NCBI GenBank assembly: GCA_036522155.1
Contig: DATDGI010000071.1
Coordinates: forward strand, 1-15,737
Source of the DNA: UBA9676 sp036522155
Lineage (GTDB): Bacteria; Actinomycetota; Actinomycetes; Streptosporangiales; Streptosporangiaceae
DNA: 15,737 nucleotides
Reading direction: 5' to 3'
Part shown: positions 5,742 to 12,912 of the stretch, piece after piece
Numbering within the stretch: position 1 is the first letter of the stretch
How the letters are laid out: each line of letters opens with the position of its first letter
Program-made: the position numbers and the translations under genes
The notes under the pieces: model-generated
Database searches by the model: none
Told to the model about the DNA's origin: nothing
The model's input: the letters and a program-made list of their open reading frames with translations, nothing else

Positions 5742-6407
5742 TCAGCCCGGGGGGACGAGCTCATCGAGCACGTCCGCGAGGCCGGACAGGTCGGGCAGTT
5801 CCCGCGTCGGCGCCGGTGAGCCCCGCTCAGCGAGGCGGTTGATCCAGACCGAGCGGATGCCGAGGTCGTGGGCGGGCACGATGTCATGAAAATGGCTTTG
5901 AGCCACATGCACGTGACGGGAGCTGTCGGCGCCGGTCGAGGAGTAGAACGCACGCCAGTGCGCGTGTGCGGGCTTGTACGAGCCGACCTCGGACGCCACG
6001 ATGGCCAGCTCGAACGGTACGCCGATGGCTTGCAGCGAGGCCTCGATTAGATCGCGATCGGTGTTCGAGAGCGCGGCCAGCTTCCACCCTCGTTCATGAG
6101 CCTCCGCCAACGCGCCCGGCACCTCGGGGAACACGGGCCAGCCGGGAAGGGAGAGACCCAGCGCATCTTCCTCCCCGGGCGGAAGGGCCACCCCGGCCTC
6201 GGACGCGAGTTCGGTGAGCACGGCCGCCATGACATCCCGGTAGCTCCACGTCGGGTGCTCGCGCTGGATCCGCGGCTCGATCACGTGATAGCGCGCCAGC
6301 AGGGGCCCGCCCGGGGACCCGAAAAGGCGGCCAAGCTCGGCCCCGATGCCGGCGTTCCAATCGACCAGGGTCCCGTAACAGTCGAACGTCGCCCACCGCG
6401 CCACCAT
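5742..6407 (-). CDS. HAD-superfamily hydrolase, haloacid dehalogenase (type II)-like
   Basis: A 221-residue cytoplasmic hydrolase. Motif I is FDCYGTLVDW with nucleophile Asp9. The +2 residue is Tyr rather than Asp, as in L-2-haloacid dehalogenases and unlike HAD phosphatases. Motif II is LSNTD (Ser114), motif III is SYKP (Lys145), and motif IV lies around HVAQSHFHDIVPAHDLG (167-183) with Asp175. The cap domain lies between motifs I and II. The ATG at 6407 gives the canonical short N-terminus; the open frame continues upstream to 6578 but that extension is Arg/Pro-rich without homology character. It stands alone, convergent to the AlkZ-like gene and divergent to the hydroxylase gene. The true substrate (haloacid or other) is not determined. 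Confidence 0.88.
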   Translation of the reverse strand: MVARWATFDCYGTLVDWNAGIGAELGRLFGSPGGPLLARYHVIEPRIQREHPTWSYRDVMAAVLTELASEAGVALPPGEEDALGLSLPGWPVFPEVPGALAEAHERGWKLAALSNTDRDLIEASLQAIGVPFELAIVASEVGSYKPAHAHWRAFYSSTGADSSRHVHVAQSHFHDIVPAHDLGIRSVWINRLAERGSPAPTRELPDLSGLADVLDELVPPG

Positions 6408-6599
6408 CGGCCGAGCGTATGCACGGCGCTCGCGACGGCACAAGTGCCGCGTTGCTGTTCCGGGAGATGCGTGCTCAGGCGTATGCCTAACGGCTCGCGC
6501 GACGGCGGTGTGAGGATCGCTCTCTCCTGCCGCTGGCCGTAATCTTTCAACCAGACGCGCCGGCGGCCGCGCCAGCACAGCACGAGCCGGGGAGTTCCA

Positions 6600-7628
6600 G
6601 TGTCCGCTTCGCAGATCCAGGTGCGGGCCGCCGAGGCCGGAGATGGCTTGCCCATGCTGGTCTCGCAGCAGGACGGGGCCGATGGACGCGGGCTGATCCA
6701 GCTCCAGTCGTGGCGGCGTCTATGCCCCTCCTCGTTTGCCCTGGCCGCCATAACGGCCGCCATCGTCTGGGTCGCCGTCGCCGACCTGCTCAGGCAGGGC
6801 CGCCTCGACACTGTGCTCTCAGCGGGCCGGGCCGAGCTCGCCGCTCCCCTGCTCATAGCGCTCGTTGTCGCGACGGGGATTTGCGAACGGATCTGGCCGG
6901 CGGAGCCCCGTCCGGTCCTGGCCCGGGGCCATGTCCAGGATGTGTGCTTCCTGGCCCTGCACGCCGTCATCGTGATCCCGCTGATGACGTTGCTCAGCGT
7001 CGGGGCGGCCGCGCTGATCAGCGGTCATGCGCGCTGGATCGAGCTGCGATCGACGGGGCACTGGCCGGGCTGGCTGCTCATCCCGCTCACCGTGGTGGCC
7101 ATGGATGGAGCCAACTGGCTGGCCCACTATGCCGATCACCGGCTTGGCCCGCTCTGGCGCTTTCATGCCCTCCATCACAGCCAGGAGGAGCTGAGCGTCC
7201 TCACGTCATTCCGGGCGCACCCGCTCATGCACACGACCGGATTCCTGCTGGCGACCGTCCCGGTCATGGCCCTGATGCCGACGCGCCCGATCGCCCCGGT
7301 GCTCATCACGATCTACGTATGTATCGGCACTCTCCAGCACGCCAACCTGCGCTGGACCTTCGGCCCGGCCGGCCGGGTGGTCGTGAGCCCGGCCTACCAC
7401 CGGCTCCACCATGCGCCCGACACCCAGCAGCTCAACCTCGGCGTCGTACTGACGATCTGGGATGTCCTGGCCCGCCGTGCGAGGTTCCCCGCCCGCGGCG
7501 ATGCCGTGGGGCGGACCGGGCTGGACGGCCGGCCGGTACCGGTCGAGCAGGACGGCTCGGCCGGGCCGGCCCTGCTGCTTCTCGCCGGGCAGCTCATCGA
7601 GCCATTCCAGGGCGTGAGGAACGGCTAA
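6600..7628 (+). CDS. Membrane fatty acid hydroxylase / sterol desaturase-family protein
   Basis: A 342-residue integral membrane di-iron enzyme. About four hydrophobic segments (45-63, 80-95, 115-140, 157-172, with 213-245 beyond) surround the histidine clusters HYADH (176-180), HALHH (189-193) and HRLHH (267-271), with extra His206, His211 and His247. This is the eight-histidine pattern that binds two irons and uses O2 to hydroxylate lipids. The first ~40 residues and the last ~45 are outside the conserved domain. GTG at 6600 is supported by GGGGAG (6589-6594) five bases upstream. The substrate lipid is unknown; actinomycete members act on fatty acids, carotenoids or hopanoid-like lipids. 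The downstream gene on the other strand encodes another membrane lipid-modifying type of enzyme, and the stop codons interlock. Confidence 0.9.
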   Translation: MSASQIQVRAAEAGDGLPMLVSQQDGADGRGLIQLQSWRRLCPSSFALAAITAAIVWVAVADLLRQGRLDTVLSAGRAELAAPLLIALVVATGICERIWPAEPRPVLARGHVQDVCFLALHAVIVIPLMTLLSVGAAALISGHARWIELRSTGHWPGWLLIPLTVVAMDGANWLAHYADHRLGPLWRFHALHHSQEELSVLTSFRAHPLMHTTGFLLATVPVMALMPTRPIAPVLITIYVCIGTLQHANLRWTFGPAGRVVVSPAYHRLHHAPDTQQLNLGVVLTIWDVLARRARFPARGDAVGRTGLDGRPVPVEQDGSAGPALLLLAGQLIEPFQGVRNG

Positions 7629-8179
7629 CGTCCCCGGGACCCTCCGGGGGCTGGTGGGGTCCACCCGCGGGGCACCCAGCGTGGCACCTCCGCCGGGTAG
7701 GCCCGGTACGGCTCGCCAAAGCGCCGCAGCAACTGCTGCTCTTCCCATCGCGTGATCACCGTGAAGGCGGCGCACAGACCCGCCAGCCCGGCCCAGACCG
7801 CCGGGCTGGCGTAGACCAGCCCCCAGCCGGCCCAGGCAACGGCCTCTCCGGCGTACATCGGATTGCGGCTCAGCCGGTAGGGACCACCCCGCAGCAGGTA
7901 CCCGGGCGCGGGCCACGGCCGGAGCTGCCAGCCTTCTTCCGCCGCCCGGTAATGGCCAGCGAACGCCCACCCCATCAGCGCCGTGCCCGCCGCCACCAGC
8001 ACCAGCCCGGCGCCGCGCACAGCCGGTGTGCTGGTTCTCCGCCCGGCCCGCCGGTCCAGCTGCGATAGCTGGAATGGGACGGCGGCGTGCATCGCCACCA
8101 CGCCGAGCGTCCAGGCCAGCGTCCCCACCGGCCTGGGCAGGCGCAGGGAAGATGACAGCGGACCCACCTGGAAGATCAC
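7625..8179 (-). CDS. Isoprenylcysteine carboxyl methyltransferase (ICMT/PEMT)-like membrane protein
   Basis: A 184-residue membrane protein with hydrophobic helices near residues 18-38, 52-72 and 110-142. The family core GPYRLSRNPMYAG (99-111) followed by WEEQQLLRRFGEPYRAYPAEVPRWVP (about 143-168) is the signature by which this S-adenosylmethionine-dependent methyltransferase family is recognised. Bacteria have no prenylated CaaX proteins of the eukaryotic type, so the acceptor is unknown. The GTG 8179 start is forced by an in-frame TGA just upstream and lacks a ribosome binding site. It follows the S53 peptidase gene by 144 bp on the same strand. Its TAG stop (7625-7627) overlaps the TAA stop of the convergent hydroxylase gene. 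Confidence 0.87.
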   Translation of the reverse strand: MIFQVGPLSSSLRLPRPVGTLAWTLGVVAMHAAVPFQLSQLDRRAGRRTSTPAVRGAGLVLVAAGTALMGWAFAGHYRAAEEGWQLRPWPAPGYLLRGGPYRLSRNPMYAGEAVAWAGWGLVYASPAVWAGLAGLCAAFTVITRWEEQQLLRRFGEPYRAYPAEVPRWVPRGWTPPAPGGSRGR

Positions 8180-8323
8180 GTTCGGGGCGCAGTCATGACA
8201 TTCTCCTCACGGCCGGCAGCATCCCACGCAGCGCAACGACGCACCATCGGCCGGCGGACGTCCTGCTGCCGTGGGGGTCAAACGCCACCATCCATGACAT
8301 CGCCCGGCGGCTCCCGGTACGCC

Positions 8324-9745
8324 TCAGCTGGTGCTGTCGCGGGCGAGCAGGGGAACGAGCACCTGCGCATTCGGGCTGCCCCAGCCGGTGACCGGATCCC
8401 AGCCGGGCGCCGCCCGGTAGCCGGTGATCGTCTTGCCGGGAAATTGCGGGGTGTTGTTCCCCGTGGTGATGTCGTGGAAGGCCTCGTGGTAGAGGTGGCT
8501 GCGGCCGATGTGGTAGATGGCCGGGTTGACGAACCCCAGGGCATGGCCGGCGTACTGGTCGGCGAGGGCGATCAATCCGGCCCAGATCGGGGCGCTGGCG
8601 CTGGTGCCGCCGCTGTTGCGGATCAGGTACCCGCCGCCGCTGTTGCTGATGACGACCACCATCCCGGTATGCCCGGAGGCATCGGCGGAGACGTCAGGCA
8701 CGCCCCGGGCGGCACCGATGCCGGACACGCCGTCCTGGTAGCTGGGCCGGGGGAAGACGCGGCTGAAGCCGCCGCCGGAGGCCTGGAATTGCGTTCCCGG
8801 ATTGCCGAACGGAAGCCCCCACGCGGTCTCGCCGATGTAGGCCCCCGTCGTGTGGCTGGCGGCGAGGCTGGTGCCCCCGGCGGCCAGCACGAACGGGTCC
8901 GAGGCCGGGATGTTGGCCTCCTTGACCGGGGGGAAGCGGCCGCCGGTCAGGCCCTTGATCACCTGGCACGGCTCGCCGGCCGCGCCGACGTCGCCCGAGG
9001 CGGCGACCACCGTGACGTGATGGGCGGCGGCCTGGCGCAGCGCCGTGTTCAGCTCGGTCACCTGCGCCTGGCCGTCGCAATGCTCGCCCCCGGTCTGGCC
9101 GGCGGCGCTGATCGAGATGACGCTGCCGAGGGTGGACCCGAGCCTGATCGCGGCAACCGCGGCCGCGATCGCGCTCTGCGGGTTGTTCAAGGAGCCCGGA
9201 TTGACCAGCACGATGGTGATCGCCGCCCCGGGGGCGACCACGTGCGCCATCTCGGCGTCCAGCACCTCCTCCCCGTTGGCGAGCCAGGGCGAAGCGGCCG
9301 GGGCGAGACTGGTCACGACGTGCAGCCGGGCGGAGGGCAGGCCGAAGAGCTGGTCGAACCGCGCCAGGTCCTGGCGCAGGTCGCTGACCTCGGGCGGGGA
9401 CGGCTGCTGGTAGGCGAGCTCGGGAAGGACGATGGACTCGCCGCGGCCGTCGATCCCGCGGTCGAGCAACGGCTTGATCCCGTAGGCCACTTGCAGCTGG
9501 TGGGGCATATAGCAGGTCGTCACCGAACCGCAGTCCCCGGTCCCGCCGCCGGAGGGCGGATTGGCGGCCGGATGGGCGGCCGGCGGCGCGGTGACAGCCG
9601 GGTGCGATGCCGGGCTGCACCCGGCGGTGGCGGCCAGCAGGCCAGTCACGGCCACCCCTACGGTCAGCACCCATATCCGGCGGTTCCTGCGCCCGCGGTT
9701 CAGGAGTGCGGGGAAGGCGGGCCGGGCCCTCATGGTGAGCCGCAT
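8324..9745 (-). CDS. S53-family (sedolisin/kumamolisin-like) serine-carboxyl peptidase, exported, without prodomain
   Basis: About 473 residues from ATG 9745. A basic N-region (RGRRNRR) is followed by one hydrophobic segment ending ATAGC at Cys43, either an imperfect lipobox or a simple signal anchor, and a Pro/Ala linker. The catalytic domain starts near residue 70. The sedolisin set is visible: Glu159 and Asp163 (GEEVLDAE), oxyanion Asp252 (ASGDVG) and nucleophile Ser382 (GGTSASAP), with calcium-site Asp425 (FHDITTGNN) and Asp450 (GWDPVTGWG). Cys72/78 and Cys223/260 could form disulfides. Typical S53 enzymes carry a ~170-residue activation prodomain before the catalytic domain; here there is no room for one. 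GTG 9775 and ATG 9733 are alternative starts. It lies 73 bp after the propeller gene (44 bp if GTG 9775 is used), probably in the same operon. Confidence 0.9.
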   Translation of the reverse strand: MRLTMRARPAFPALLNRGRRNRRIWVLTVGVAVTGLLAATAGCSPASHPAVTAPPAAHPAANPPSGGGTGDCGSVTTCYMPHQLQVAYGIKPLLDRGIDGRGESIVLPELAYQQPSPPEVSDLRQDLARFDQLFGLPSARLHVVTSLAPAASPWLANGEEVLDAEMAHVVAPGAAITIVLVNPGSLNNPQSAIAAAVAAIRLGSTLGSVISISAAGQTGGEHCDGQAQVTELNTALRQAAAHHVTVVAASGDVGAAGEPCQVIKGLTGGRFPPVKEANIPASDPFVLAAGGTSLAASHTTGAYIGETAWGLPFGNPGTQFQASGGGFSRVFPRPSYQDGVSGIGAARGVPDVSADASGHTGMVVVISNSGGGYLIRNSGGTSASAPIWAGLIALADQYAGHALGFVNPAIYHIGRSHLYHEAFHDITTGNNTPQFPGKTITGYRAAPGWDPVTGWGSPNAQVLVPLLARDSTS

Positions 9746-9818
9746 CCTGGTCGCATACTGCTCTATTGCGGGCACGGGGGTTCCGGTTCACGCCACGGCG
9801 CAGGCCGGCCAGCCGGGA

Positions 9819-10958
9819 CTACGCCGGTGCCGCGGCGGGCCTCATCACCAGGCGGAACAGCAGATTCCGGCTGAAATCCAGGATCCACAGCCCGGTGGGC
9901 CCGGCCGCGATCGCTGTGGGGTTGGAGGTCCCTGCCAGGGTGGCGGGCAGCAGCTTCCCGACCGGCACTGGCTTGCCGGTGACCTGGTTGGTCGCGGGAT
10001 CGATGCGGCTCAGGACCAGTGACTGCTGGGCGGTGAGCACCCAGGCCGAGCCGTCCCAGAAGGCCACCTGTGGTGACAGACCGGGCACGGCCACCGACGC
10101 GATCAGGCGGCCGGTGGCGGGATCGATCCGCTGCCCCTGCGGTGTCCACAGCGACCCGGCACCCGCCGCTTCCACGGCGAGGTTCCCGAACCGTGTCACG
10201 GCTCCAGTGGCTACGTCCACCCGGCTGAGGGTTCCGTTGCTGCCGTAGCTGTTGCTGCCGTAGCTGGTGACCCACAGCGCGCCCGCGGCCGGGACCATCG
10301 CCCAGTCCCCATCGCCCACGGGTACCGGCCTGCCGATGATCTTGTTGGTCCGCGGCTGGATACGCAGCAGGTCGCCGTGATAACTGGTCACCCACACCAG
10401 GCCAGCGGCAACCGCGATGCCGTCGCCGGCGCCGGGTACCGGCAGGGAGGCCGTGACCCGCCCGCTGTGGGGGTCGATCCGGTAGACACCCCGGCAGCCA
10501 TGGGTCACCCACACCCCGCCCGCCCCGGCGGCGATGCCGCTGCCGCAGCCATCGGGGAACGTGCCCGGGGTGGAAATCGTCCGCACGATCCGGCCGGTGG
10601 CCTCATCGACCTGGTAGGTGACGCCTATCCCCGTCACCCAGACCGCCCGGTACCCGACGGCCAGGCTCAGCGAGTTTCCCTCCGGCAGGCTCGTCTGGCT
10701 CGCCGTCACCGGCGCCGCGGCGGGCGCGGGTCCGGCCGGCAGCCCATGAGCCGCCGCGGCGGGCAGGCCGTGATGTCCCGGTGGCCGCGGATGGCTGCCC
10801 GCGCCCGACCCCGCGATCACCACGGCCGCGGCCGCCACCACCACGGCCACGGCCGCCCAGGCCAGCCAGCGGCGGCGCCGGCGCCGGCGCGCCTCCCGGA
10901 TGAGCGCCTCCGGCCCGGTCCCGGCATCGGGCAGCCAGCCCGGTGGGGCGGCGGTCAC
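9819..10958 (-). CDS. Membrane-anchored seven-bladed beta-propeller protein (YncE / virginiamycin B lyase-like fold)
   Basis: A 379-residue protein with a short cytoplasmic N-terminus ending in seven arginines (24-30), one membrane helix (31-50), a Pro/Ala/Gly linker (51-90) and then seven repeats of the type VWVT-x-RIDPATGRV. The tryptophans lie near residues 107, 150, 189, 229, 271, 306 and 358, spaced about 40 residues apart, which fits a complete seven-bladed propeller outside the membrane. No catalytic residues of virginiamycin B lyase can be assigned confidently, so a binding or sensing role is equally possible. The GTG start overlaps the gntR stop (GTGA, 10955-10958), indicating coupled translation. 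A 15-bp tandem duplication lies in blade 4. Confidence 0.85.
   Translation of the reverse strand: MTAAPPGWLPDAGTGPEALIREARRRRRRRWLAWAAVAVVVAAAAVVIAGSGAGSHPRPPGHHGLPAAAAHGLPAGPAPAAAPVTASQTSLPEGNSLSLAVGYRAVWVTGIGVTYQVDEATGRIVRTISTPGTFPDGCGSGIAAGAGGVWVTHGCRGVYRIDPHSGRVTASLPVPGAGDGIAVAAGLVWVTSYHGDLLRIQPRTNKIIGRPVPVGDGDWAMVPAAGALWVTSYGSNSYGSNGTLSRVDVATGAVTRFGNLAVEAAGAGSLWTPQGQRIDPATGRLIASVAVPGLSPQVAFWDGSAWVLTAQQSLVLSRIDPATNQVTGKPVPVGKLLPATLAGTSNPTAIAAGPTGLWILDFSRNLLFRLVMRPAAAPA
10236..10265 (-). repeat. Perfect 15-bp tandem duplication inside the propeller gene
   Basis: GTTGCTGCCGTAGCT occurs twice back to back (10236-10250 and 10251-10265). It keeps the frame and encodes SYGSN-SYGSN in the loop after the fourth WVT strand, so that blade is longer than its neighbours. 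It looks like a recent slippage event. Confidence 0.85.
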
Positions 10959-11308
10959 GGGCTGTCCCAGGACACCTGCGCGATGATCTCCGCCAGCTCC
11001 TCCGGCCGGTACCCGTTCCGCCGCGCCAGTGCCACCAGCTCACGTGCCTTAGCCACCACCGGGCTGCGCCGCGGCGCCATCCCGGTCACCGACACCCCCC
11101 GGCCACGGCGGAACTCCACCAGCCCTTCCTCCCGCAGCGTTCGCAGCGCCCGCAGCACCGTGTTGGCATTCACGCCGAGCACGGCGGCGAGGTCCCTGGC
11201 GGGCGGGAGCCGTTCACCCGGGCGCGCCTCCCCCTCGGCTATCGCCCGGCGGATGGCCGCGGCGACCTGCTCGTGCAGCGGTATCGGGCTGGAGTGATCG
11301 ATATCCAG
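10955..11308 (-). CDS. GntR-family transcriptional regulator, YtrA subfamily (second copy type)
   Basis: About 117 residues. The winged helix begins with PIPLHEQVAAAIRRAIAEG; RLPPARDLAAVLGVNANTV is the HTH, with recognition helix VNANTVLRALRTLR, and the wing is RRGRGVSVTG. A short helical tail follows (ARELVALARRNGYRPEELAEII). The start is a problem: family alignment points to the LDIDHSSPIP region, where the only standard-type codon is CTG at 11308-11306. The nearest in-frame GTG is at 11566, far inside the neighbouring gene. CTG is used here with low certainty about the exact base. The stop overlaps the propeller gene's GTG. Unlike the first gntR, no ABC transporter follows; the partner is a membrane-anchored propeller. 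Confidence 0.85.
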   Translation of the reverse strand: MDIDHSSPIPLHEQVAAAIRRAIAEGEARPGERLPPARDLAAVLGVNANTVLRALRTLREEGLVEFRRGRGVSVTGMAPRRSPVVAKARELVALARRNGYRPEELAEIIAQVSWDSP

Positions 11309-11316
11309 AGTGGGAT

Positions 11317-11345
11317 TAGTGCTACGTACATTGGCATCATATGCC
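11317..11345 (-). promoter_or_regulatory. Probable promoter/operator of the second gntR operon
   Basis: On the minus strand TATGAT (11341-11336) matches five of six -10 bases and sits inside the inverted repeat GGCAT-ATG-ATGCC (11345-11333). Transcription would start near 11329, about 20 bases before the CTG. Immediately downstream lies AATGTACGTAGCACTA, containing the octamer TAGTGCTA (plus strand 11317-11324) that also occurs at the first gntR promoter. No good -35 box is visible. Confidence 0.4.
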
Positions 11346-11390
11346 GATCCGGCCCCGTCCGCCAGGCCCGCCAGCCCGGTGGGCGATGCG

Positions 11391-12062
11391 TCAGCTGGTT
11401 CGCGGTTCGCTGCCGGGCGCGGTGGCCGGCCTGCGGTGCCGCACCCACAGCGCGGTAGCTGCCAGCGCCGCGGCCACGATGGCCACGGCCGCGGCGATGA
11501 GCCAGCCGGGGGCCACCGTGCCCGCCTGGTGCGCTGCCGCTGGCCCGGCGGCACCCAGCGGAACACCGAGCCGGGCCAGCGAACGGGTAAGCCGGGGACT
11601 GGCCCGGGTCCATCCCGTGATCAGCAGTGGCTGCCCGAAGCCACTCTGGCCGGATGGCGTATAGACGACCGGCCCGCCGGCCGCGCGCGGATACAGATCC
11701 TGGCGGATCTGCCCGAACTGCTGACCCGGCCGCGGGGTGACCCCGGGCACGGTGTAGACGATGGTGAACCGCGGGCCGAGGGCGGCCTCCGGCAGCGGGC
11801 CCCGCAGCCGGACCGGCGCCGGCACGTTACCGCCAGAGCCGAACATCGCGGTGAACAAGCCGGTCTGCTCAGCGAGCACGGCGAGCGTACCGAGCTGTCC
11901 AGGCTCACCATTGCCGGAGATGACGATCGCATGGCTCAGCCCGGGGCCGGTGATACGCGCCAGGGACGGTCCCTTCGCCAGCGCCGGCGTGGCCAGTGCC
12001 AGCACGGCGGCGATGCTCATGCCCGCGGTAAGTGCCGTGACAACGATCAGTCTGCGCAGCAT
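11391..12062 (-). CDS. Secreted/type I membrane protein of unknown function
   Basis: I do not recognise the family. The 223-residue product has a clear signal peptide (MLRR, hydrophobic 6-25, cleavage after ATPALA at 29), an extracytoplasmic domain of about 155 residues without cysteines, one membrane helix (186-206) and a short basic cytoplasmic tail (VRHRR). The outer domain includes TGPGLSHAIVISG and SGFGQPLLITGWTRAS, giving a repeated Gly-rich strand pattern. The ATG at 12062 is supported by GAGGGAG about eight bases upstream and by the signal peptide; the frame is open further upstream but overlaps the anti-sigma gene. It follows the anti-sigma gene by 73 bp with a hairpin between, so it may be a distal operon member. 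A role in envelope sensing is possible but not shown. Confidence 0.8.
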   Translation of the reverse strand: MLRRLIVVTALTAGMSIAAVLALATPALAKGPSLARITGPGLSHAIVISGNGEPGQLGTLAVLAEQTGLFTAMFGSGGNVPAPVRLRGPLPEAALGPRFTIVYTVPGVTPRPGQQFGQIRQDLYPRAAGGPVVYTPSGQSGFGQPLLITGWTRASPRLTRSLARLGVPLGAAGPAAAHQAGTVAPGWLIAAAVAIVAAALAATALWVRHRRPATAPGSEPRTS

Positions 12063-12105
12063 GGGGCGGCTCCCTCGGTTGCGTCTCACCCCTGCTACAC
12101 CGGCA

Positions 12106-12129
12106 CCCGCCGCCAGGTTCCCCGGCGGG
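12106..12129 (-). terminator. Hairpin between anti-sigma and secreted-protein genes
   Basis: CCCGCCG (12106-12112) and CGGCGGG (12123-12129) form a 7-bp GC-only stem with a 10-base loop, starting seven bases after the anti-sigma stop codon on the minus strand. No T-tract follows. It may be a terminator, partial attenuator or mRNA-stability element separating expression of the sigma module from the gene downstream. Confidence 0.4.
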
Positions 12130-12135
12130 CGTGTG

Positions 12136-12912
12136 TCAGCGCGCCGAATCGGCGATGGCGACCGCGGCGGCCTGGCTGAGGTCGCCTTCCAGGCGCAGCG
12201 CGACCTGGCTGGTGCCCCAGATGAGGGTGTTGCCGGTGGTGAGCCGCGCCGAGGCGGCGACCGGCACGCCGGCGCGGGTGATGTACACCAGTTCCTGCGG
12301 GCCCCTGATCCACAGGCCCGGGGCGCCATTCACCTTCACCACGGTCACGTGGGCGAAATGAAGGAACTTCTCGAAGACCGGCAGGTAGAGGTGGCCGGCG
12401 TACTCATCCATCCGCACCTGGCCGTACCGGGTCCGGCGGTATATCAGCGACACCACCCGCCCGCCATCGCTGACGGAGACCTCGCTGGGCCGCCCGAGCG
12501 CGGCCGGCACCAGGATGGGGAAGGAGACCCGGTGACGGGCGCCGGCCAGCGACATCCGCCGCTGGCCGGGCAGGGAGCCGCCGTGCCCCGGGGAACGCAC
12601 CGGGCCCGTGCCCTGGCGGAACTCGACGCCGGCGAACCGGAACACCCCGATGATCGCGGCCCGCCCCTGCGGGGTCGCGATCAGGACAGCCAGAATGGCC
12701 ACCACCGCCACCAGCGCGGCTCGCCATCCCAGCCGCCAGGGGCGCAGGCTACCGGCCCCCAAGACGGCCAAACGGCGGTGCCTGGTGGCCCCCGTTTCCA
12801 GGCGCTGCCGCACGGTGGCGGTCAGGTCGCTGGCCGGGGGCACCGCAAGCTCGCGGCCGACCGCCCGCAGTTCGGACTCCAGGGTGTCCCGCCATCCGGC
12901 CCGGTCAGCCAC
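12136..12912 (-). CDS. Putative membrane anti-sigma factor
   Basis: A 258-residue single-span membrane protein. The cytoplasmic N-terminal ~60 residues (WRDTLESELRAVGREL...) are helical and charged, the membrane helix is at about 63-80, and an outer domain of ~175 residues ends in LRLEGDLSQAAAVAIADSAR, a pattern seen in DUF4367-type sensor domains of anti-sigma/sporulation proteins. The zinc motif HxxxCxxC of ZAS anti-sigma factors is absent. The role is inferred mainly from position: its GTG start lies eight bases inside the ECF sigma gene (12905-12912), the common arrangement for a sigma factor and its inhibitor. It would hold the sigma factor at the membrane until an envelope signal releases it. 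Confidence 0.8.
   Translation of the reverse strand: MADRAGWRDTLESELRAVGRELAVPPASDLTATVRQRLETGATRHRRLAVLGAGSLRPWRLGWRAALVAVVAILAVLIATPQGRAAIIGVFRFAGVEFRQGTGPVRSPGHGGSLPGQRRMSLAGARHRVSFPILVPAALGRPSEVSVSDGGRVVSLIYRRTRYGQVRMDEYAGHLYLPVFEKFLHFAHVTVVKVNGAPGLWIRGPQELVYITRAGVPVAASARLTTGNTLIWGTSQVALRLEGDLSQAAAVAIADSAR

Noticed and set aside
6710..8068. 452-codon plus-strand frame across the hydroxylase and ICMT-like genes
   Set aside because: Spans two genes that each show family-specific motifs in other frames; product is low complexity.
8214..8271. Inverted repeat CGGCAGCA / TGCTGCCG downstream of the peptidase gene
   Set aside because: Only 8 bp with a 42-base loop and an equally good alternative pairing; too weak to call a terminator or operator.
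8195..9874. 559-codon plus-strand frame antisense to the S53 peptidase
   Set aside because: Gly/Arg/Asp-rich without recognisable domains; the minus strand has the complete sedolisin catalytic set.
11365..11383. Stem-like GCCCGCC ... GGTGGGC before the second gntR
   Set aside because: On the transcribed minus strand it contains an A-C mismatch and has no T-tract, so it is not a convincing terminator.
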